A stretch of DNA of 10,186 nt from the NCBI GenBank assembly GCA_016218905.1, contig JACRCS010000352.1:1-10186 (forward strand), read 5' to 3'. The stretch is from Deltaproteobacteria bacterium. GTDB taxonomy: Bacteria; Desulfobacterota_C; Deferrisomatia; Deferrisomatales; JACRMM01. This document shows, piece by piece, positions 5,477-10,186 of the stretch. Within the stretch, counting starts at the first letter, position 1. Every line of letters starts with the position of its first letter. The translations under genes were made by a program, and so were the position numbers. Under the pieces are notes generated by a model, which saw nothing but the letters and a program-made list of their open reading frames with translations, was not told where the DNA came from and did no database searches.

Positions 5477-6661
5477 TCAGGCATTCAGGTATGCTGCGAA
5501 GCGGCGGCCGAACGACATGCACTCGTCGAGTTCGTCGCCGGTGGGCTGGTACTTGAGTTTGAGCTTTTCGTCCAGGACCTCGAAGCCGGCCTCCTTCAGG
5601 TGGCGGTGGATCGCGTCCGCCGACTCGCCGCTCCAGCCGTAAGAGCCGAAGGCCGCTGCCTTCTTCCCCTTGAATCGCAGGCCGGCGAGGAGGTCCAGGA
5701 TGCCCGCGATGGAGTAGAGCACGGTCCGGTTCACGGTGGGGGAGCCGACCACGATCGCCCGCGACCGGAATACCTCGGTGACGACGTCGTTCTTGTCCGT
5801 CCGCGAGGTGTTGAAGACCCGGACCGGGAGGCCCTCGGCCGCGAGGCCGGCGGCAATCGCCTCGGCCATCGCCTTCGTCCCGTTCCACATCGTGTCGTAG
5901 AGCACCGCGACCTGGTCCTCCTGGTAATCCTCCGACCACTCAGCGTACTTCGTGATGATCTGGCGCGGGTCCTCCCGCCAGAGCACGCCGTGGCTGGGGC
6001 AGATCATCTCGATCGGGAGCTCAAGGTTGCCGAACTCCTGGAGCTTTTTGCGCATCTGGGCGTTGAAGGGCGTCAGGATGTTCGCGTAGTACTTGAGAGC
6101 TTCCTCGTAGAGCTCACACTCGTCGACCTCATCGTTGAACATCCCCCGGGCGGCGTAGTGCTGTCCGAAGGCGTCGTTGGAGACGAGCACCCCCGTGCCC
6201 TCGATGTACGTCATCATGCTGTCGGGCCAGTGGAGCATCGGCATTTCGAAGAACAGCAGCTCGTACTTGCCCGTCTTCAGACGGTCTCCTGTCTTCACGA
6301 CGCGGAAGTCCCAATCCTCGTGAAAGTGCTTCCGGAGGATCTTCTCGCCGTTGCCGGTGCAATAGACCGGCACCTTGGGCATCTTGGAGAGGAGGAGCTT
6401 CAAGGCCCCGGAGTGGTCCGTCTCGCCGTGGTTGACGACGATCAGGTCGATGCGGTCGAGCCCGGGGTCCCGCGCCAGGCGGGCGACGAACTCTTCGCGA
6501 AAGGGGTTCCAGACCGTATCGAAGAGGACGGTCTTCTCATCCCGGAGCAGGTACGAGTTGTACGTGGACCCGCGGTGGGTCGAGAGCTCTCGGCCGTGAA
6601 ACGTCCGGAGCTCCCAGTCCTTGGCTCCTACCCAATAGAGATCTCGGGTGATCTCCAGCAT
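5477..6661 (-). CDS. fprA: A-type flavodiiron protein (FprA / rubredoxin:oxygen oxidoreductase-like)
   Basis: This cytoplasmic two-domain flavoprotein of 394 residues belongs to a family that reduces oxygen to water and/or nitric oxide to nitrous oxide, protecting cells in low-oxygen niches. The metallo-beta-lactamase-like domain (about 1-250) carries all the diiron ligands in canonical spacing: His78, Glu80, Asp82 and His83 in NHGETDHSG, His144 in MLHWPDSM, Asp163 in SNDAFG, and His224 in CPSHG. The flavodoxin-like domain (about 251-394) has the FMN phosphate loop DTMWNGTKAMA at 256-266 and the later FMN-contact segments VVGSPTVNR and GSYGWSG. There is no C-terminal rubredoxin or flavin-reductase domain, so it is class A and needs a separate electron donor, which is not seen here. 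The ATG at 6661 has GGAGG four bases upstream. A TATACT box lies about 50 bases upstream. A rhomboid protease gene follows at 43 bases. Whether it prefers O2 or NO cannot be decided from sequence. Confidence 0.95.
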   Translation of the reverse strand: MLEITRDLYWVGAKDWELRTFHGRELSTHRGSTYNSYLLRDEKTVLFDTVWNPFREEFVARLARDPGLDRIDLIVVNHGETDHSGALKLLLSKMPKVPVYCTGNGEKILRKHFHEDWDFRVVKTGDRLKTGKYELLFFEMPMLHWPDSMMTYIEGTGVLVSNDAFGQHYAARGMFNDEVDECELYEEALKYYANILTPFNAQMRKKLQEFGNLELPIEMICPSHGVLWREDPRQIITKYAEWSEDYQEDQVAVLYDTMWNGTKAMAEAIAAGLAAEGLPVRVFNTSRTDKNDVVTEVFRSRAIVVGSPTVNRTVLYSIAGILDLLAGLRFKGKKAAAFGSYGWSGESADAIHRHLKEAGFEVLDEKLKLKYQPTGDELDECMSFGRRFAAYLNA

Positions 6662-6802
6662 GCAACCTCCAGGCGCGGTGATCTGGGGCCCCGAGGACCG
6701 GCCGCCCGCGAAGTATAGCGTTGTTCGACCTCCCGCGACAGGCCTATGCCGCCCGAGAATCCACTGCCGAGGGAGGTGACAGGGGGCTTCGACCCGACGC
6801 CC
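6662..6802 (-). other. Intergenic region between the helicase and flavodiiron genes
   Basis: These 141 bases are the longest non-coding stretch in the window. They hold the flavodiiron ribosome binding site (GGAGG, 6670-6666), the TATACT box described separately, and an 8-bp palindrome GGGGCCCC (6685-6692). No stem followed by T residues is seen after the helicase stop, so no intrinsic terminator is called. Confidence 0.5.
6712..6741 (-). promoter_or_regulatory. Putative promoter of the flavodiiron-rhomboid unit
   Basis: On the minus strand, TATACT (6717-6712, five of six matches to TATAAT) stands out in GC-rich surroundings, about 50 bases before the ATG at 6661. The best -35 at 18 bases is CTGTCG (6741-6736), only a three-of-six match, so an activator or another sigma factor may be involved. 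Confidence 0.45.
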
Positions 6803-9016
6803 TCAGGTCTCCACTTCGAGCCCGGCGAGCGCGGCGACGAACTTCTTCAGACCCGCCCCCTCGAAGCGGACGGTCACCTTCGACGCGGGCCCGCCGCCTT
6901 CGACGGCCTCCACCGTGCCGAACCCGTACCGGGGGTGGCGGACGCGGAGGCCGGGAACGAACGCGGCCTCCTCCGGGTCGGGAACGTAGAAGCGTCCGGA
7001 CCGATCCAGGCCGGTAACGGGGGGTGCCCCCGCGGAACGGAGCGAAGCCCCCGGACCCTCACCGGGGCGGCCCGTCACGGTTTCCCGGACGTCGCGCGGA
7101 AGCTCCACGAGGAAGCGGCTCGGCGGCCGCAAGATGCCCTCGGCGCCGTACACCCGCCGAACGCGGGCTCGGCTGAGGAAGAGGGTCTCCTTGGCCCGAG
7201 TGATGCCGACGTAGCAGAGGCGGCGCTCCTCTTCCAACTCCTCGGGCTCGTCCGAGCTGCGCTCGTGGGGGAGAACGCCCTCCTCGAGACCGGCGAGGAA
7301 GACGACCGAATACTCGAGCCCCTTGGCCGCGTGCAGCGTCATCAACGTCACGACGTCGGCCCGGTCGGGTCCGAGGTCCTGGTCGGTGACGAGGGCGGAA
7401 CGGTCGAGAAACTCCCGGAGTCCTCCCTCCCCCGCGACCTCGAAGGCCTCGGCCGCGTTCAGGAGCTCTTCCAGGTTTTCGAGGCGTTCCTGGCCCTCGG
7501 GACTCGCCTCCAGGCGCAGCGCGGCCACATACCCGGATTCCTCGAGGATGCGCACCAGCAGCTCCCGCAGCGGGAGCGACGGGGCGTCTGCGCGCCACTG
7601 CTCCACGAGCGACGCGAAGGCGGCGAGCGCCCTGGCCTGACGCGTGGCGACGAGCCCTTCGCCCACGACGCGCTCCAGACCTTGCCAGGGGGGGATGCCC
7701 TCGCGGCGCGCCTCCTCGAAGACGCGCTCGATCGTAGTCTTCCCGATGCCCCGGGGCGGAACGTTGATCACGCGCGCCAGCGCGATGGGGTCGTTCGGGT
7801 TCACGGACAGCCGCAGGTACGCGAGCGCGTCCTTGATCTCCTTTCGATCGTAGAAGCGAAGGCCCCCATAGACCGCGTAGGGGATCCGGTACCGCAGGAA
7901 GGCCTCTTCGAAGGCCCGCGAGAGCGCGTGCATCCGATAGAGCACGGCGATGTCGGAGAAGTGGAGTCCGCGGTCCGAGCCCACGAGCGCCCGAACGGTC
8001 TCGGCCACCCAGCGGGCCTCCTCCTCCTCGGTGGGCGCGGCGTGGACCCGGACGGCGTCGCCGCCCTGCCGGTCGGTCCAGAGGACCTTCTCGTGGCGCC
8101 GCTCGTTGTGGGCCACGAGCTCCGACGCGGCGCTCAGGATCGCCTGGGTGCTCCGGTAGTTCTGCTCGAGCTTGACGATCTTGGCGCCGGGGAAGTCCTT
8201 CTCGAAGGAGAGGATGTTGCGGACGTCGGCTCCGCGCCAGCGGTAGATGGACTGGTCGTCGTCGCCGACGACGCAGAGGTTGCCGCGGGCTCGGCCGATC
8301 TCCCGGGCCAGCAGGTACTGGACGTGGTTCGTGTCCTGGTACTCGTCGATGAGGAGGTGCTCGAAGCGGCGCCGGTAGTGCTCGGCGACGTCCGGGTGGG
8401 CCTGAAAGAGGCGATAGGTCTCCAGCAGGAGGTCGCCGAAGTCGAGCGCGTTCGCCTGCCGGAGCTTCTCCTGGTAGCGCGCGTAGAAGGACCGGGCCGC
8501 CGCCGCGAAGGGGTTGCGGGCGCCAGCGTCCATCTCCTCGGGGCCCAACGCCTCGTCCTTGGCTCGCTGCACGCGGTGCAGGAGCCCCTGAGGGTTGTAG
8601 CGCCGCGGATCGAGGCCGAGCTCCGCGAAGGCGGAGTGCGCGATCTTCTTCTGGTCGTCGGCGTCGTAGACCGCGAAGTCGGGGCCGACGGGCAGGAGCC
8701 GCGAGTGGCTCCGGAGGATGCGCAGGCAGATCCCGTGGAAGGTGCCGATCCAGGTGCCCGCCGCTCGGCTGCCGAGGAGCGCCTCGACCCGATGCCGCAT
8801 CTCGCGGGCCGCCTTGTTGGTGAAGGTGAGCGCGAGGATGGCGTGCGGATTGATCCCGGCGAAGGCGATCAGGTAGGCGATCCGGTAGGTGAGGACGCGG
8901 GTCTTGCCGCTTCCGGCCCCGGCCAGGATGAGGAGGGGACCGCCGCCGTGGGAGACCGCTTCCCACTGGGGCGGGTTGAGGAGCCTCCGGAGCTCCTCGG
9001 GCGTAGAGAGGCCCAC
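6803..9016 (-). CDS. pcrA: UvrD/PcrA-type superfamily 1A 3'-5' DNA helicase
   Basis: This 737-residue ATP-dependent DNA helicase belongs to a family acting in nucleotide excision repair, mismatch repair and removal of proteins or RNA polymerase from DNA. Motifs in order: Q motif LNPPQWEAV (13-21), Walker A AGAGSGKT (32-39), motif Ia LALTFTNKAA (61-70), GTFHG (91-95), Walker B LLIDEYQDTN (221-230), motif III GDDDQSIYRWRGAD (251-264), motif IV EQNYRST (284-290), motif V TLHAAKGLEY (560-569) and motif VI EERRLCYVGITRAKE (596-610). The C-terminal 687-733 (GLRVRHPRYGFGTVEAV to GAGLKKFVAALAGLEV) is the Tudor-like domain that binds RNA polymerase in PcrA/UvrD. The start is GTG at 9016: an in-frame TAG sits two codons upstream, and any later start would cut the Q motif, so this is the only sensible choice even though no Shine-Dalgarno is obvious. 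The gene lies 44 bases after minE. PcrA and UvrD cannot be separated with certainty; Rep is less likely given the C-terminal domain. Confidence 0.96.
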   Translation of the reverse strand: MGLSTPEELRRLLNPPQWEAVSHGGGPLLILAGAGSGKTRVLTYRIAYLIAFAGINPHAILALTFTNKAAREMRHRVEALLGSRAAGTWIGTFHGICLRILRSHSRLLPVGPDFAVYDADDQKKIAHSAFAELGLDPRRYNPQGLLHRVQRAKDEALGPEEMDAGARNPFAAAARSFYARYQEKLRQANALDFGDLLLETYRLFQAHPDVAEHYRRRFEHLLIDEYQDTNHVQYLLAREIGRARGNLCVVGDDDQSIYRWRGADVRNILSFEKDFPGAKIVKLEQNYRSTQAILSAASELVAHNERRHEKVLWTDRQGGDAVRVHAAPTEEEEARWVAETVRALVGSDRGLHFSDIAVLYRMHALSRAFEEAFLRYRIPYAVYGGLRFYDRKEIKDALAYLRLSVNPNDPIALARVINVPPRGIGKTTIERVFEEARREGIPPWQGLERVVGEGLVATRQARALAAFASLVEQWRADAPSLPLRELLVRILEESGYVAALRLEASPEGQERLENLEELLNAAEAFEVAGEGGLREFLDRSALVTDQDLGPDRADVVTLMTLHAAKGLEYSVVFLAGLEEGVLPHERSSDEPEELEEERRLCYVGITRAKETLFLSRARVRRVYGAEGILRPPSRFLVELPRDVRETVTGRPGEGPGASLRSAGAPPVTGLDRSGRFYVPDPEEAAFVPGLRVRHPRYGFGTVEAVEGGGPASKVTVRFEGAGLKKFVAALAGLEVET

Positions 9017-9060
9017 GGCCTACACGTCTACCGGCTGCCGCCGCAAGCTCCCTGCGCTTC

Positions 9061-9327
9061 TCAGCCGCCCGTCCCCCAGACCTCCGGCAGGACGATGTTG
9101 AGCTCCAGGACCTCGCGCTCGTCGTTGCGGTCGAAGCTCACCTTCACCTGGTCCTTCTCCACCTGGACGTAGCGGGCGATGACGTCGAGGATCTCCCTCT
9201 GGAGGCGCGGGAGGAAGTCGGGCATGCCCCGCATGCTGCGCTCGTGGGCGACGATGATCTGGAGGCGCTCTTTCGCCAGGGCGGCTGAGGGCTTGCGCGG
9301 TCGAAAGAAGTAGTCGAGGATCGACAT
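9061..9327 (-). CDS. minE: Cell division topological specificity factor MinE
   Basis: MinE has 88 residues, the usual length. It stimulates the ATPase of MinD at the membrane and so drives the pole-to-pole pattern that keeps the division site at mid-cell. Visible: the membrane-targeting N-terminus MSILDYFF (1-8), the MinD-contact helix AKERLQIIVAHER (18-30), and the C-terminal dimerising topological-specificity part (MPDFLPRLQREILDVIARY, then QVKVSFDRN and LELNIVLP). The start ATG at 9327 has GGGAG seven bases upstream. The gene starts three bases after the minD stop, so the two are co-translated. Presence of MinE implies an oscillating Min system rather than the DivIVA-anchored type. Confidence 0.97.
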   Translation of the reverse strand: MSILDYFFRPRKPSAALAKERLQIIVAHERSMRGMPDFLPRLQREILDVIARYVQVEKDQVKVSFDRNDEREVLELNIVLPEVWGTGG

Positions 9328-9330
9328 GGC

Positions 9331-10140
9331 TCAGCTCCCGAAGAGGCGCCGGAAGAGACTCTTCTTCTCGGCCTGGATGAACCGGTGGGGGCGCTCCTCG
9401 CCGAGGAAGCGAGCGACCGCGTCCGTGTACGCCTGCGCGACGTCACTCTTCTCCTCCAGAATCACGGGGACGCCGGCGTTGGAGGCCTGGAGCACCGCCT
9501 GCGACTCGGGGATGACGCCCAGGAGCCGGATGCCCAGGATCTCCCCCACGTCCGAGACGCTCAGCATCTCGCCCTTGGCGACCCGCGGAGGAGAGTACCG
9601 GGTGAGCAGGAGGTGTTCCTTCACGGGCTCCCCCCCGTTTTCGGCCCGCTTCGACTTGGCGGCGAGGATGCCGAGGATCCGGTCCGAGTCGCGCACCGAG
9701 GAGACCTCCGGGTTCGTCACCACGAGCGCTTCGTCGGCGTAGTACATCGCCATGAAGGCGCCCTTCTCGATGCCGGCCGGAGAGTCGCAGATGATGTAGT
9801 CGAACTCCTGGCGGAGCTCCTCGAGCACCTGGCCGACGCCGTCCTTCGTCAGGGCGTCCTTGTCTCGGGTCTGCGAGGCCGGGAGGATGAAGAGGTTCTC
9901 CACCCGCTTGTCCTTGATCAGGGCCTGCTTCAGGCTCGCCTCCTGGTTGATGACGTTCACGAAGTCGTAGACCACGCGCCGCTCGCAGCCCATGATAAGG
10001 TCCAGGTTGCGAAGCCCCACGTCGAAGTCGATGACGGCCGTCTTGTACCCGCGCATTGCGAGGCCGGTCGCGAAGCTCGCGCTGGTGGTGGTCTTCCCAA
10101 CCCCTCCCTTGCCCGACGTGACCACAACGACCTTTGACAA
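9331..10140 (-). CDS. minD: Septum site-determining protein MinD
   Basis: MinD has 269 residues. It is a membrane-associated ParA/MinD-type ATPase that carries MinC to the membrane and is displaced by MinE. Visible: the deviant Walker A KGGVGKTT at 11-18 with signature Lys11 and Lys16, the switch I region DFDVGLRNLD (38-47), switch II with the Walker B aspartate in CDSPAGIE (118-125), and a C-terminal amphipathic membrane-targeting helix KKSLFRRLFGS (259-269). The start is TTG at 10140. The frame is open upstream to the window edge but contains no ATG, GTG or other TTG, and AAGGAG lies six bases before the TTG. The resulting N-terminus (SKVVVVTSGKGGVGKTT) fits the family. A minC gene is expected upstream and would lie beyond the right edge. 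Confidence 0.97.
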   Translation of the reverse strand: MSKVVVVTSGKGGVGKTTTSASFATGLAMRGYKTAVIDFDVGLRNLDLIMGCERRVVYDFVNVINQEASLKQALIKDKRVENLFILPASQTRDKDALTKDGVGQVLEELRQEFDYIICDSPAGIEKGAFMAMYYADEALVVTNPEVSSVRDSDRILGILAAKSKRAENGGEPVKEHLLLTRYSPPRVAKGEMLSVSDVGEILGIRLLGVIPESQAVLQASNAGVPVILEEKSDVAQAYTDAVARFLGEERPHRFIQAEKKSLFRRLFGS

Positions 10141-10146
10141 CGGTAT

Positions 10147-10152
10147 CTCCTT
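10147..10152 (-). promoter_or_regulatory. Ribosome binding site of minD, supports a TTG start
   Basis: AAGGAG on the minus strand lies six bases before the TTG at 10140-10138. It is among the best Shine-Dalgarno matches in the window and settles the use of a rare start codon, since no other start codon is in frame upstream within the window. Confidence 0.75.
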
Positions 10153-10186
10153 CTCGGATACGACTTCGCGCCCTAGAGGGGCGAGA
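10153..10186 (-). other. Right-edge sequence upstream of minD
   Basis: This 34-base stretch holds a five-base inverted repeat (CGCCC 10169-10173, GGGCG 10179-10183, five-base loop) without a T run. In one minus-strand frame a TAG at 10175-10173 could be the stop of an upstream gene such as minC, but only three codons precede it, so no gene is called. Confidence 0.25.

Noticed and set aside
6685..6692. GGGGCCCC palindrome in the flavodiiron leader
   Set aside because: Eight bases of pure G and C palindrome are expected by chance in such GC-rich DNA, and no second copy was seen.
6746..9172. An open frame of 808 codons on the plus strand, opposite the helicase gene
   Set aside because: It is antisense to a helicase with all its motifs. 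Its translation is low-complexity (rich in Arg, Gly, Glu, Val, Leu) with no recognisable domain. Long antisense frames are expected opposite high-GC genes.
10173..10186. Possible 3' end of minC at the right edge
   Set aside because: A TAG at 10175-10173 closes one minus-strand frame, but only three codons are available, too few to recognise any protein.

Overview
This is a GC-rich bacterial window (roughly two thirds G+C by eye). It is almost fully coding, and every convincing gene lies on the minus strand, so transcription runs from high to low coordinates. A complete MinD/MinE pair, a PcrA/UvrD helicase, an A-type flavodiiron protein, an OppD/OppF-like ATPase pair and a lone MshEN (GspE N-terminal) protein fit a high-GC Gram-negative or deep-branching soil or subsurface lineage with some exposure to low oxygen, such as Rokubacteria, NC10 or deltaproteobacterial groups. 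No rRNA, tRNA or phylogenetic marker settles this, so the taxonomic guess is weak. No insertion sequence, CRISPR array, tRNA or phage gene was seen, and no stretch over 300 bases lacks a gene.

Layout in transcription order. (1) 10140-6803: minD (TTG start with a strong Shine-Dalgarno), minE 3 bases later, then a pcrA-type helicase 44 bases later. (2) 6661-4600: after a 141-base gap with a promoter-like TATACT box come a flavodiiron protein and a rhomboid-family intramembrane protease with an N-terminal zinc ribbon, 43 bases apart. (3) 4477-900: after a 122-base gap with a good promoter candidate and a small inverted repeat come a PhzF-family protein, a stand-alone MshEN protein with two well-matched 24-residue c-di-GMP-binding motifs, and an OppD-like and an OppF-like ATPase. 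The last three genes overlap by 4 and 1 bases, so they are probably translationally coupled. (4) 823-1: a membrane zinc metallopeptidase of the YugP family, overlapping by ATGA with an unrecognised gene that runs off the left edge.

Most genes are standard housekeeping or stress functions. The most interesting part is segment 3. A predicted c-di-GMP receptor domain, without the secretion ATPase it normally belongs to, is coupled to two peptide-transporter ATPases whose permease and binding-protein genes are not in the window. This suggests, as inference only, second-messenger control of a peptide ABC transporter. Other points worth a look are a changed active-site motif in the PhzF-family protein, a degenerate third MshEN-like half repeat at the C-terminus of the MshEN protein, and four-cysteine clusters at the C-termini of both ABC ATPases.
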